Of a stretch of 64,000 nt of DNA, positions 16,888 through 25,730 are shown piece by piece. Origin of the DNA: Paraburkholderia flagellata (lineage in GTDB: Bacteria; Pseudomonadota; Gammaproteobacteria; Burkholderiales; Burkholderiaceae); contig NZ_JAJEJT010000004.1 of the NCBI RefSeq assembly GCF_021390645.1, forward strand, positions 1-64,000, read 5' to 3'. The translations under genes and the position numbers were made by a program. Under the pieces are notes generated by a model. The model was given only the letters and a program-made list of their open reading frames with translations. It did not search any database and was not told the origin of the DNA. How positions within the stretch are numbered: the stretch's first letter is position 1; the number at the start of each line of letters is the position of its first letter.

Positions 16888-17045
16888 GTCGGGCTCCCAT
16901 GGATGAGTCGCCCAAAGATAGCATCCACCCACTCGGCGCCGTCCTTAGCTGCCGGAGCCTCACGCGCCAGACTCAGGTCAATTGGGTCGACGACGCGACG
17001 GGATACATTGGCCAGTCTGAATCGGGAGCGAAATAATCTGCACAT
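16884..17045 (-). CDS. 53-residue frame in an overlapping mini-operon
   Basis: Starts at ATG 17045 and ends by ATGA overlap with the next frame. The C-terminal part (VVDPIDLSLAREAPAAKDGA, EWVDAIFGRLIHG) looks protein-like; the N terminus is Arg/Phe-rich. No family recognised. The start is uncertain, and it may be the tail of an older gene. The 259 bp upstream hold no supported gene. Confidence 0.35.
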   Translation of the reverse strand: MCRLFRSRFRLANVSRRVVDPIDLSLAREAPAAKDGAEWVDAIFGRLIHGSPT

Positions 17046-17304
17046 GAATCTCGAGCCCTTGCGAAGCCTGACTGAACGTTTCCATACGAAGCCACCTTAC
17101 GTCCCGCCACGCTCAGATAGTCAGCCGGCGATACCCGTTCAAATGGCGGACCAGGTCCTGTGGGTCGCCACGTCTTCGAGCAGCATCGCCAGAATGCGGT
17201 GGGCATCCGCGTACCACGGGTCAAGCTCCGGGCAATGCACACCCTTTCGCAGCCCGGCGGATAGTCTTACCGACAAATATGACCTGCATTGAGCGTCACG
17301 ACGC

Positions 17305-17724
17305 TCACGCGACATGGCTCCCGCTGTAGCGTCTCGCTGCCGCAATGACTTCCTGAGGACGATACAACGCATCCTTTGGAGCAACCGCCTGCGCCCGCTC
17401 GTCACTGAGCCACCCGTTCGGGTAGTGAAACCACGCGGCGATCTTCCAGGTGTCGGCGACGGCTCCGAGCGCCGCGAGAATATTGAGGATGACAGGCTGC
17501 GGTTGGCAAGCCGTGTCGAACTGGTAGGCAGCAAAATACGCCTGACCTTCGACCGTTACGCTATAGATAAGCCCCCTTCGCATCCAGTCGGTCGCCGGCT
17601 GCGACTTGCTCACAGGCGGCCGCTTTTGCCGTGAGTTGATCTGCTCTGCGGTCAGCCAATCGCCCTGTTCGAATATGGTCCGTATTGTTTCCAGGCGGCG
17701 ACGACGCTCATTCAACATGACCAT
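17305..17724 (-). CDS. ParS/MbcA-like small protein (DWLTAEQ family), copy 2
   Basis: 139 residues; GAGGA lies 7 nt before ATG 17724. It shares with the 13968 gene the pattern QGDWLTAEQINSRQ, DWMRRGLIYSVTVEGQAYFA, AWFHYPNGWLSDERAQAV and PQEVIAAARRY, so it is a diverged paralogue. Function is inferred only by the resemblance to DUF2384-type antitoxins. Confidence 0.6.
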   Translation of the reverse strand: MVMLNERRRRLETIRTIFEQGDWLTAEQINSRQKRPPVSKSQPATDWMRRGLIYSVTVEGQAYFAAYQFDTACQPQPVILNILAALGAVADTWKIAAWFHYPNGWLSDERAQAVAPKDALYRPQEVIAAARRYSGSHVA

Positions 17725-18698
17725 CTCGAAGTTCCTCTGCTGGAATTGAGAATGTGGGCGAGCCTGTTTGACACGAAAGGCCGGACACGGGAAAAATATA
17801 GTTATAAGACAACTCTTCGAATACCATCAACGCCCGCTCTGTCTTTCTACAGAGTGAAGCCCCAAAGGGCTGCGTTGTCCCACGCACTGCGCGTACGTCA
17901 TTCGCACCTAGTCGATAATTAGCGTGCGGTGAGCGGAGATCGTACACAGGATCGCCCGCCTCACCGGACGCTGCTGAAAATCGGGAATCTGGCGTTGTCG
18001 TACGTTAGTTTTAGTCTGTACGTTTTCGCCGTACACAAAGCAAATAACGTACAGCTCGATCCGTAATGCACAGTACGTCTGCTGATCCGTCAACTCGACT
18101 CGCCGCCTCGTCCCGTCCCCATCATTTTCTGATGATTGAGCGGATTATCGCGGCGACGCGCCCCAGCACATTTGACCCCGTTTCTATTAAAATTTTGTAA
18201 ACTTGCTTGTCTGTAAAAACGTTCTCGTTTCACTCTCGTCTGGAATAGTACAGAGGAAGGCTGGACTCGGTTGCTCGCGAGCGCGAAAAAGCGGCTCTGG
18301 CTCGTACGCGCCAGATATAACTGTTCCTGTTGAAACCCAGCCTCTTCGGGTTGAGATTTGAGGGCAGCGGTGACCACTGCCTTGCAGGGGAGGCAAATAT
18401 ATTTCTACGTAGAAACTGCGATTTTTTTGGCAGATTGGATCCCGCTTCCAGCATCGGTTGCTGCCCGTGTCCGACAAGCGCGCAACCCGGAACCTCCTCG
18501 ATCGCCCCGGCCAACGTGATCACAGATGAAAGGCTGCTAATAATCAAGATTCCTATTTAATCTAACATAAGCTTATTTATCGCATTAGCTAGTATGTTTA
18601 CAGCCGTTGCGGCTCGGCGGCATTTCAGGGTCTTATGACCACAACATACATCTGATAAATGGTATCTTTTGGCGTTGCGCAATTGAGCGGACGCACGA
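17725..18698. other. Gene-free, partly AT-rich stretch before the recombinase operon
   Basis: About 970 bp without a convincing gene. AT-rich patches occur at 17795-17820, 18185-18205 and 18535-18600, in contrast to the GC-rich surroundings. A cluster of TACGT/GTAC motifs lies at 17995-18075. This is the likely promoter region and outer end of the recombinase-borne island, but no exact boundary can be drawn. Confidence 0.5.
18017..18053. repeat. 8-bp inverted repeat within TACGT cluster
   Basis: TGTACGTT (18017-18024) and AACGTACA (18046-18053) form a perfect inverted repeat, flanked by further TACGT-type motifs at about 17998, 18030 and 18072. Possibly recombinase or regulator binding sites near the island end. 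Confidence 0.4.
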
Positions 18699-19922
18699 AT
18701 GCTTATACGACTGTCAGATGCCTCTGTGCCGCCTGGGCTGCGAGGCCCGGTTCTGGTGGATCAATACGGTTTGCCCCGGTACTGGGCTGCAGTCTGGTCG
18801 GCCATGTCGTCGGCTCAGTTGGCCGATTCGACGCACGTCAAGGCGCTACGCTACATCGAAAACCTGTATCAACACGCCGACCAGCTTCGCGGCGAGGCGT
18901 CGCTGGACGTCGCGCTGGGAACGCTGAACGACGAGGTGCTGGCCGAGATTCTTGAGTCATGGTTCGTATCGATCCGCAATCAGCCTGACGGCACCGCCAT
19001 AGATGAAAAGCGTTGGCAGACCGGCTTGGCGTTCGTCACAGCAATTGTGACGTGGGTGTCCAGGAGTCAGGCTGCTGACGACAGAATTCGGCGCATTGAA
19101 AAACAGCTGACCCGGCTTTCGACGCTTTACAGCCAGCTTCACGTTCGCAGAGTCAGGTCGATCGAGGCCGTCCGTTCATTGCCGGCGAGCACGGTCAAGG
19201 CGCTGTACGAAATTCTGGATCCCGAATCATCCGGGAGTCCGTTCGCGCGTGAGCAGACCCGCTGGCGTGCCTTCATCGCGTTTGTATTGATGCTGCATCA
19301 GGGACTGCGTCGCGGCGAAATCCTGCTGTTACCTGTCGACGCGATAAAGAGTGCCTACGACGACAGGCAAGGCCGAACGCGATACTGGCTCAACGTTCAG
19401 GAAAACGAGTACGAGGACCTGAACGATGACCCGCGTTACTCGAAACCTGGCATCAAGACCGCGCATTCGATCCGTCAGGTTCCGGTCAGTGAATTGACCG
19501 CGAGCTTGGTGCAATCGTACGCGGAAAACTATCGTGGCCGACCGCAGCATTCGTTTCTGCTCAACTCCCAGGCTGGCTTGCCGCTGTCGACGGAGGCATT
19601 GACAAAGATGTTTGCGCAGGTCTCACGTTGCTTGCCTGCGCCTGTCCTGAAGGAACTGAAAGAACGCACGGGCAAGGAATCTGTCACTCCGCACGATCTT
19701 CGCCACACGTCTGCTGCCGTGCGGCTCCATCAGCTGCTCGAACAAGGCGATGCGATGGACGAAGCGATCCAGAAACTGCGCACCTTCTTCGGCTGGTCCA
19801 AGACATCCTCGATGCCATCGCGGTATGCGCGGGCAGTATTCGAAGATCGCCTGGCTGGCGTGTGGAACGACGCGTTCGACGACCGCATAGCCTTGTTGCG
19901 CGCGCTTCCCAAGGGGCACTAG
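18699..19922 (+). CDS. ginA: Tyrosine recombinase, first of three (GInt GinA-like)
   Basis: 407 residues. The C-terminal catalytic domain shows Arg I in GLRRGE (about 202-207), the box HDLRHT (332-337), FFGWS (363-367) and the nucleophile Tyr376 in SRYARAV. The N-terminal part is a core-binding domain. Stop TAG 19920-19922 directly abuts the next ATG. Three consecutive large tyrosine recombinases plus a small helical protein are the hallmark of the ginABCD operon of GInt genomic islands, in which all four genes are required for integration and excision. The symbol rests on architecture and motifs. Confidence 0.85.
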   Translation: MLIRLSDASVPPGLRGPVLVDQYGLPRYWAAVWSAMSSAQLADSTHVKALRYIENLYQHADQLRGEASLDVALGTLNDEVLAEILESWFVSIRNQPDGTAIDEKRWQTGLAFVTAIVTWVSRSQAADDRIRRIEKQLTRLSTLYSQLHVRRVRSIEAVRSLPASTVKALYEILDPESSGSPFAREQTRWRAFIAFVLMLHQGLRRGEILLLPVDAIKSAYDDRQGRTRYWLNVQENEYEDLNDDPRYSKPGIKTAHSIRQVPVSELTASLVQSYAENYRGRPQHSFLLNSQAGLPLSTEALTKMFAQVSRCLPAPVLKELKERTGKESVTPHDLRHTSAAVRLHQLLEQGDAMDEAIQKLRTFFGWSKTSSMPSRYARAVFEDRLAGVWNDAFDDRIALLRALPKGH

Positions 19923-21467
19923 ATGAGCAGGTTTCCGGCAACAAAAAGCTCGTTCCAGGGGCAAGAGGCGGATGACGTCATCGAGATACTTTGCGCGGAA
20001 CTGCCGGACCTGCCACCAGTCATCCGTTACTACGACGACTTCAACGACCGGCCCCGTTCCATCCGGGCTCCGCTCGAGCAGCCAGTGTTCGAATTGCTGA
20101 TTAACGGCAATCGCGTCAACGTTGACTTCTCGCGGCTGGATGCGCAACGTGCATTCGTCTTCAAGCACGTCTTTATTGCCATTCTCGGGCAGGACCTGAG
20201 CGTTGCAACGGCCGCGCTTTACGTCTCCTATGCCCATCACCTGAACGCAGCTGACGTGGTAGCCCTCTTGCGTGCGGGCCCCGCTGGTATCGGTCCTGTC
20301 TGGGCCGCCTTGCGAGCCCGGTGCATGCCTGTGCACGTGTATCTGTGCGCGAAGTGCTTGCTCCATCTGCTATGTACGTATCGCCTGTTTGGATGGTCAG
20401 TCGAATACCGCGCCTACCTTCACACGGCTCTACCCTTGCCTACCCGTGACGCGCACGCTGGCGTCCGCTCGGGAGACGTATTTCTCGGCGCCGACGAAGA
20501 AGCTGCAATCGTGCGATATCTGGACGAAATGGCCGCCACTCTCGCCGTATCATCGGTGCCATCGGTATCATTCGACGACATTTGCGACGCGGGCATGTTG
20601 CTGTGCGCGTACCAGTTCGGTATGCGTCCGATCCAGATAGCGATGCTCGCCAGGAGAAATGTGCGGATCTGGGAGGATACCCCGGAGGGACTGCCCACGG
20701 TTCACCTGACCTTCCACATGGCCAAGCAGCGCAACGGCTCGAAGAAAAAACCGCTGACGCGCCGGGTCAAGCGCGAATGGGCTCCGATCTTCGTTGCCAT
20801 CGACGCGCGATGGACTGCCAGGGACGATGCGAATTCCGGGCGTCTCTTCCCTGTCCGGTCGAACTACGAAACGGGATCGCGAATCGCCTCTCTCGTGAGG
20901 AAATTGATCGGTTCGGAAGAGCTTGGCACGGCCACGGACCTGCGACATACGGCAGCCCAGAGGCTGGTTGACGCGGGCGCGAGCCACGAAGAACTTGCCG
21001 AGTTCCTGGGGCATTCATACGTGCAGACCGGATTGGTCTACTTCAGGACTTCAGCCTCCCACGCGGAGCGTGTCAACCGGGCGCTGGGTGCATCGGATGT
21101 CTATCGACGCGTCGCAAAGTTCGCGCACGACCGGTTCATCTCCCCGGAAGAGCTCACCTTGCTCAAGGGTGAGCAGCAAATCGCCGGTGTGCCTCACGGC
21201 ATCCCGATCGCAGGTATCGGCGGCTGCACGTCGGGACAGCCAGCGTGCCCCTACAACCCGGTGACGTCATGCTACGGCTGCAGGAAGTTCATGCCCTTGC
21301 ATGACAGGGCAATGCATGAGAGCGTGCTGGCCTCGATGCGCGAGGTGGTCATGTTCTTCGAGCAAAGCTCGCGTGGCGACGCCCAATCTCCGACCTATCT
21401 CCAGTTGCAGCGCACGATCGCCGAAATCCAGATGGTCATTGGCGAGCTTGAGGACGAGAGCCGATGA
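19923..21467 (+). CDS. ginB: Tyrosine recombinase, second of three (GInt GinB-like)
   Basis: 514 residues. Arg I is in FGMRPIQ (about 235), the second box is TDLRHTAAQRL (338-348, Thr replacing the usual His), FLGHS is at 361-365 and the nucleophile is Tyr373 in LVYFRT. A C-terminal Cys cluster (GGCTSGQPACPYNP, SCYGCRKF) looks like a zinc site beyond the catalytic domain. It begins immediately after the preceding stop and overlaps the next gene by ATGA (21464-21467). Confidence 0.85.
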   Translation: MSRFPATKSSFQGQEADDVIEILCAELPDLPPVIRYYDDFNDRPRSIRAPLEQPVFELLINGNRVNVDFSRLDAQRAFVFKHVFIAILGQDLSVATAALYVSYAHHLNAADVVALLRAGPAGIGPVWAALRARCMPVHVYLCAKCLLHLLCTYRLFGWSVEYRAYLHTALPLPTRDAHAGVRSGDVFLGADEEAAIVRYLDEMAATLAVSSVPSVSFDDICDAGMLLCAYQFGMRPIQIAMLARRNVRIWEDTPEGLPTVHLTFHMAKQRNGSKKKPLTRRVKREWAPIFVAIDARWTARDDANSGRLFPVRSNYETGSRIASLVRKLIGSEELGTATDLRHTAAQRLVDAGASHEELAEFLGHSYVQTGLVYFRTSASHAERVNRALGASDVYRRVAKFAHDRFISPEELTLLKGEQQIAGVPHGIPIAGIGGCTSGQPACPYNPVTSCYGCRKFMPLHDRAMHESVLASMREVVMFFEQSSRGDAQSPTYLQLQRTIAEIQMVIGELEDESR

Positions 21468-23788
21468 ATCGTCACTACCTTGCGTATATCGAGCTGGGCA
21501 AGACGCTCGCGTCCGAAAGAGGGCTGCGCTGGGAAATGCCCCTGGACGAAACGGGAGCTGCCCGGGACGGGCGGGGATGGAATCTTACCGCTGCCGCCGG
21601 CGATGTGCCGCCAAAAACTCACTATCTGCGAGATCTTGGCGCGGAGACAAAGGCACTGGCACTCGTGAATGCGGAGCGTGCAGCGCGAGGGTTGGTGCCG
21701 GTAGAAAAGAAGCCGCTGTCGGACGCATGGCAGGATCTGGTCAAGGCGGCGGTCGCAGAGCAGCTACTGTTCAGGCGTAACACGACCGAACATGTAGCTG
21801 CATGCGTCGCGCGTCCCCTGCGACTTATTGCAACATGCGCGGACAAGGAGCCTTGGTCGCTAACCGTTGACGACCTCCACGTTGCTGTTCGCATTGGCAA
21901 GGCTGTCCAGCTCTCGGGGAAGCTGGGGGACTTGGTTGTTGGTATCGTCAGGGTCGTGCTCGACGCGCAACACATCTGCGACGCGGGGCCGTTGTATCCT
22001 GCGCTCGCTGTTCCGCGGATGAAAAGCAAAAGTGCGATCAAGGCAAAACATCTTTGGTCGCAGGAAAGACTCCGCGACGATCTGGAGGCTCGCAAACGCA
22101 ACGAACGTCTGCCTGAGCGACGCGCGTTCTGGGAACTGACACGTATCGTGATGACAGAGAAGCCGCAGACGTTCATCGACGCCGTGCGCTTCGCAGCCAT
22201 GCGAGTCCTGATCGTGACCGGGATGCGCGCAGGCGAAGTCGCGCTGCTGCCGCTCGACTGGAAGCGGGAGCGAACGTACCTGGATTCGAAGGGGCGGCCA
22301 GCCGGACGGTCTGGCGGAATCTCGACGTCCTTGATGATCCGCCACTTCGCAGAGAAGCAGCAGGACGGCGAGGCCGACAGCCGCGTCCTGTGCGAGGGCA
22401 CCCAGCCGGTACCGGAGATGTTCCGTACGCTGCTGACTCAGACCCTCGACCACGTAGCGACGATTACGGAGCCCCTGCGCACCACGTTGAAGTTGCAATG
22501 TGAAACGGGACGGCTGCTGCCTTGGTACCCGCCCGACACCGTCGTACCTGTGACCGAAATCTACCCTCGCCTCACGGGCAACCCGTTCTGGTTGAAAATT
22601 GAGAGAGGAGCATTCATCGAACGCTATCGGGCTGGGTTCGATCCCGCCGTCCTTGATGACTTGCATGAGTATCAGCACGACCGTTGGCGCGGCGGCAATC
22701 GCACCCTCGACATGGCTGTCTACATGTTCGGAAATCGCCTGAAGACAGCGATGTGCAATGGCGAGACGTACCTTCGTTTCCGGCATGGCGACGGTTCACC
22801 GATTGATCTCGCCGAACGGATGGACTGGCATACAACGTATCTCCACGTCCGCGAACTCGAAGAGCATATCAGGCGTACGATACCAACGAAGGTATCCGAC
22901 CTCGCTCCTTTACCTCTGGCATCTGGTGTGGTTCAACCGTGGGAATTCCTGTTTGTACAGCCCAAGCGCGCGCTCACGGAAGAACGCAATGATGGTCTGT
23001 GCGATGTGACTCGCTACATGGCAGTCAATCGGCCAGACCCCTGGTTCATCGGGCTTGCACTTGGGGACGACAGGAAACTCCCATCGCTCTTCGAGAAGTA
23101 CGGTCAGAACGATGATGACCGGACATTGAAGCTGGAATCACATATGCTGCGCCATCTGCAGAATACCGAGTTGTTCCGTTTGGGCGTTGCCGACACGATC
23201 ATCTCGAAGCGGTTCAATCGACGCAGCGTCGCACAGAGTTACGAGTACGACCATCGTAGTCTTGCCGAGGATCTTGATCATATTGAAATTCCACAGGATA
23301 TCGAATTAATGCTGGGTGAGAAAGCCACCACGGTGGCGAAGCTCATCAAGGTTCGCAAGGCTTCTGGGCCGGTCGTTGATGCGTTCCGGCGCATCCAGGT
23401 CGCTGAAGGCGACATGGCCGCGTACGAATACCTGCGTGCTGAAGCTGACGGATTCCATGCCACACCCTATGGGCACTGCCTGAACTCGTTCACAGTCGAC
23501 CCTTGCCCCAGACATCTCGAGTGCTTCGCCGACTGTCGTCATCTCTCGGCAACCGACCTCCCGGAGCACCGGCAGAACCTCGTCCGTCTCGAAGGCAAGC
23601 TTAAGCTGGCGCTGGAAACGATCAAGGGCCGCCCCTCAACGAGCTTCGGCTGGAAGAACCAGCTTGAGCACGCCGAAAAGCGGCTGGCCGGTGTTCAGAA
23701 GCTGCTCGCGACGCCACCTGGCAAACACCCCTTCCCGGAAGGCATCGACCTCTCCATACCGCCACAACGAGGAGTACTTGATGACTGA
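21464..23788 (+). CDS. ginC: Large tyrosine recombinase, third of three (GInt GinC-like)
   Basis: 774 residues, far longer than a normal integrase. Arg I is in VTGMRAGEVALLPLDW (about 245). The second box SHMLRHLQNTELF and the Tyr in AQSYEYDH lie around 560-600 but diverge from consensus. A C-terminal Cys-rich patch (CLNSFTVDPCPRHLECFADC) resembles the one in the second recombinase and is followed by a charged helical tail. It overlaps the preceding gene by 4 nt and the next by 8 nt. Confidence 0.82.
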   Translation: MNRHYLAYIELGKTLASERGLRWEMPLDETGAARDGRGWNLTAAAGDVPPKTHYLRDLGAETKALALVNAERAARGLVPVEKKPLSDAWQDLVKAAVAEQLLFRRNTTEHVAACVARPLRLIATCADKEPWSLTVDDLHVAVRIGKAVQLSGKLGDLVVGIVRVVLDAQHICDAGPLYPALAVPRMKSKSAIKAKHLWSQERLRDDLEARKRNERLPERRAFWELTRIVMTEKPQTFIDAVRFAAMRVLIVTGMRAGEVALLPLDWKRERTYLDSKGRPAGRSGGISTSLMIRHFAEKQQDGEADSRVLCEGTQPVPEMFRTLLTQTLDHVATITEPLRTTLKLQCETGRLLPWYPPDTVVPVTEIYPRLTGNPFWLKIERGAFIERYRAGFDPAVLDDLHEYQHDRWRGGNRTLDMAVYMFGNRLKTAMCNGETYLRFRHGDGSPIDLAERMDWHTTYLHVRELEEHIRRTIPTKVSDLAPLPLASGVVQPWEFLFVQPKRALTEERNDGLCDVTRYMAVNRPDPWFIGLALGDDRKLPSLFEKYGQNDDDRTLKLESHMLRHLQNTELFRLGVADTIISKRFNRRSVAQSYEYDHRSLAEDLDHIEIPQDIELMLGEKATTVAKLIKVRKASGPVVDAFRRIQVAEGDMAAYEYLRAEADGFHATPYGHCLNSFTVDPCPRHLECFADCRHLSATDLPEHRQNLVRLEGKLKLALETIKGRPSTSFGWKNQLEHAEKRLAGVQKLLATPPGKHPFPEGIDLSIPPQRGVLDD

Positions 23789-24278
23789 ACCCGGCGAATC
23801 GATATTGCACGGCGACGAGCAGATGCGCGAGATTCTTGAGACGCTGCTGGCTGAAGACGAAGACATTACGGCGCGCGCTGTTGCCCGGTTGCATCCGACC
23901 ATCAATGCGGCATCGTCTATTACCCGCAGCGAGTCTCGCAGTCGCCTGCTTGCCGAGTATCAGCAGCGGCAGTCAGCGTACAGGCGCTGGCGCGGCCGGA
24001 TCGCGAAACGTTCCGGCGCCGACACGGCTGCGTCGCTGGCCGACAAGGACATGCGCATCGCAGAGCTCGAAGCTACCGTGCAGTTGCTTACCGCCTCTCA
24101 CCTCGCCATGCTGCGTGCTGTCGGCGAACTCGGTGGCTTCAGCAAGTGGGCGAAATTCTATGAGCACCATCGGGAGGCGCGCGACAAGCTCGCCGCCCTC
24201 GGCGCGATACCTGCTGCGCCGGTATCGGCGATGCCGCCGGCCGAATCAGAACGCCGCGCAGACACAAAGCGACGATGA
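23781..24278 (+). CDS. ginD: Small helical protein of the recombinase operon (GInt GinD-like)
   Basis: 165 residues from ATG 23781, with GAGGAG upstream; it overlaps ginC by 8 nt. Predicted helices are rich in Glu/Arg/Ala (EQMREILETLLAEDED, RRWRGRIAKRSGAD, DKDMRIAELEATVQLLTASH), with a coiled-coil heptad near residues 90-110. This fits the small helical fourth protein of GInt operons, an accessory DNA-binding or assembly factor for the recombinases. Confidence 0.75.
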   Translation: MTEPGESILHGDEQMREILETLLAEDEDITARAVARLHPTINAASSITRSESRSRLLAEYQQRQSAYRRWRGRIAKRSGADTAASLADKDMRIAELEATVQLLTASHLAMLRAVGELGGFSKWAKFYEHHREARDKLAALGAIPAAPVSAMPPAESERRADTKRR

Positions 24279-24375
24279 CCATCCCAGCGGTGTGATAGTG
24301 TTTGCTCGACACCCCAGCTACGAAATGGCTGAGGTTCCGCGGCGGAAGCCGCTTCTCTCCCGAAAGGAGCGTTTG

Positions 24376-24879
24376 ATGTCCTATTGCCCGTTCTTCCAGA
24401 CGCTACACGATGAAACCCGCCCAGTCGGCAACCTGGGTCGCGGAACCCACTACTCGGTGCTTCGGGTGCCGGTATGGCACGACGAGTTCCTGAACAGAAT
24501 CGACCGGTGCGCCTTCCTCGACTTCGCGGTCATCTGGGATGAAGATCACGACGACCGCGTGATCGACGCCGTCATGATGCTTTACGTCGGCGGGCTACTC
24601 TCCCCCGTGCGGTATATCGGTGAGCGGAAAGGCACGCTAACGATTCTCCTGGCGTCCGATCTGGTAAGCGATTGGGATCCGGAAAAGCTGCAGCAGTATC
24701 GCGACGACATCAGCGACATGTGCCAATGCCTGGAAGACCCGTGGACCGCACACGTGGCCGGCGTTGGTGAAGATGGGCATGCGATCATCCACGCTCCGCC
24801 CGAGAAAGTTGCCCTGTACCTGAAAAACATCGACATGCTGTGGCAACTCGGCGTCGGCCCCAGATCGCAAACCAGCTAG
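24376..24879 (+). CDS. Hypothetical protein after the recombinase operon
   Basis: 167 residues; AAGGAG lies 6 nt before ATG 24376. Acidic, without membrane segments ([58 protein letters not shown]). Not recognised. It lies in the first cargo position behind the recombinases and ends in TAG. Confidence 0.65.
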   Translation: MSYCPFFQTLHDETRPVGNLGRGTHYSVLRVPVWHDEFLNRIDRCAFLDFAVIWDEDHDDRVIDAVMMLYVGGLLSPVRYIGERKGTLTILLASDLVSDWDPEKLQQYRDDISDMCQCLEDPWTAHVAGVGEDGHAIIHAPPEKVALYLKNIDMLWQLGVGPRSQTS

Positions 24880-24926
24880 ATCGTGCGCAACACGACGGCC
24901 GTCATTGATCGCTCTTGGTGAGTATC

Positions 24927-25079
24927 GTGTTGCGTCGTCTGGTAATACTCGGCGCAACAACAGTCCCGGTTGGCGATGCGCAACGGGGAACTTGTTAAAA
25001 CGGCCATATCCTGTGGATAACTCGGCCGCCTTCCCCGTTGAAATATAACAAAACCTGAAAATCCAAACCGACGCAACAC
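24927..25079. repeat. 11-bp inverted repeat around an AT-rich patch
   Basis: GTGTTGCGTCG at 24927-24937 and CGACGCAACAC at 25069-25079 are perfect inverted repeats about 130 bp apart, with an AT-rich patch (25035-25060) between them. A related GCGCAACACGACG occurs at about 24885. They sit between the recombinase-linked genes and a truncated permease, where an island end could lie. Confidence 0.45.
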
Positions 25080-25089
25080 CGTGCCATAG

Positions 25090-25580
25090 GTGCCAAGATT
25101 CGCATTTTTTACGATGAGAAGCGCGATCAGCGCGAATACCCATTGCGGCACTGCGCCGAATGCACCCCAATAGTGCATGTATAACGCAACCGCAGTGATA
25201 TCGACAATGCCGGTCATAGCCCAGTTGAGGAAATACATCCAGCCAGCCACGAAGGATGCTTTCTCACCGAGGAATTCACGGGCATGACACGAAGCTGCCA
25301 CTGCTCGGGCGATGCATCACCAGTTCGCCGAGCGCGCGCAGGATAAAAAAGGAAAACACTCCGCACACGAGATAGACGATTGCAAGAGACGGCCCCGCTG
25401 CCTGCAGGCGAGCGCCTGCTCCGAGAAAGAGGCCCGTCCCGATAGCCCCGCCAATCGCGATCATCTGAATCTGGCGCTTGCCCAGTGTCTGTGATATCCG
25501 GATTCGTGAGATTCCAGCCAGTCTTTGCGGCTGACCTCATCGTTACCCTGCACAACTGGTGCTCTTTTCTGTTTGTTCAT
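25090..25580 (-). pseudogene. Decayed amino-acid (L-asparagine/APC-type) permease
   Basis: In three frames the start of an AnsP/GabP-type permease can be read: [20 protein letters not shown] with [10 protein letters not shown], then [20 protein letters not shown] with [18 protein letters not shown], then [20 protein letters not shown] with [15 protein letters not shown]. Single-base frameshifts lie near 25480 and 25288. After [11 protein letters not shown] (about 25120) the sequence no longer fits the family, so only about the first third remains. Confidence 0.8.
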
Positions 25581-25730
25581 GTTCAATATTGTCTCCGCCA
25601 TCAGTCTTGCAACTGACACCGTCTCCCGCCTGTTAAGAAGCTCGACAATCGAGCTTCCGCGGTCGGACGCTTGCAAAGCCGTCGTCATATCGACGACTGC
25701 GTCACTGGGCCGTATCATCAGCAAGGCAAA

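Noticed and set aside
8040..18698. Prophage or plasmid backbone
   Set aside because: No terminase, capsid, tail, replication, partition or conjugation gene is present; only small accessory genes and remnants.
18699..24278. Recombinase-in-trio (RIT) element or phage integrase
   Set aside because: The recombinases are much larger than RIT proteins, a fourth small gene is coupled, and there are no phage genes; GInt fits better.
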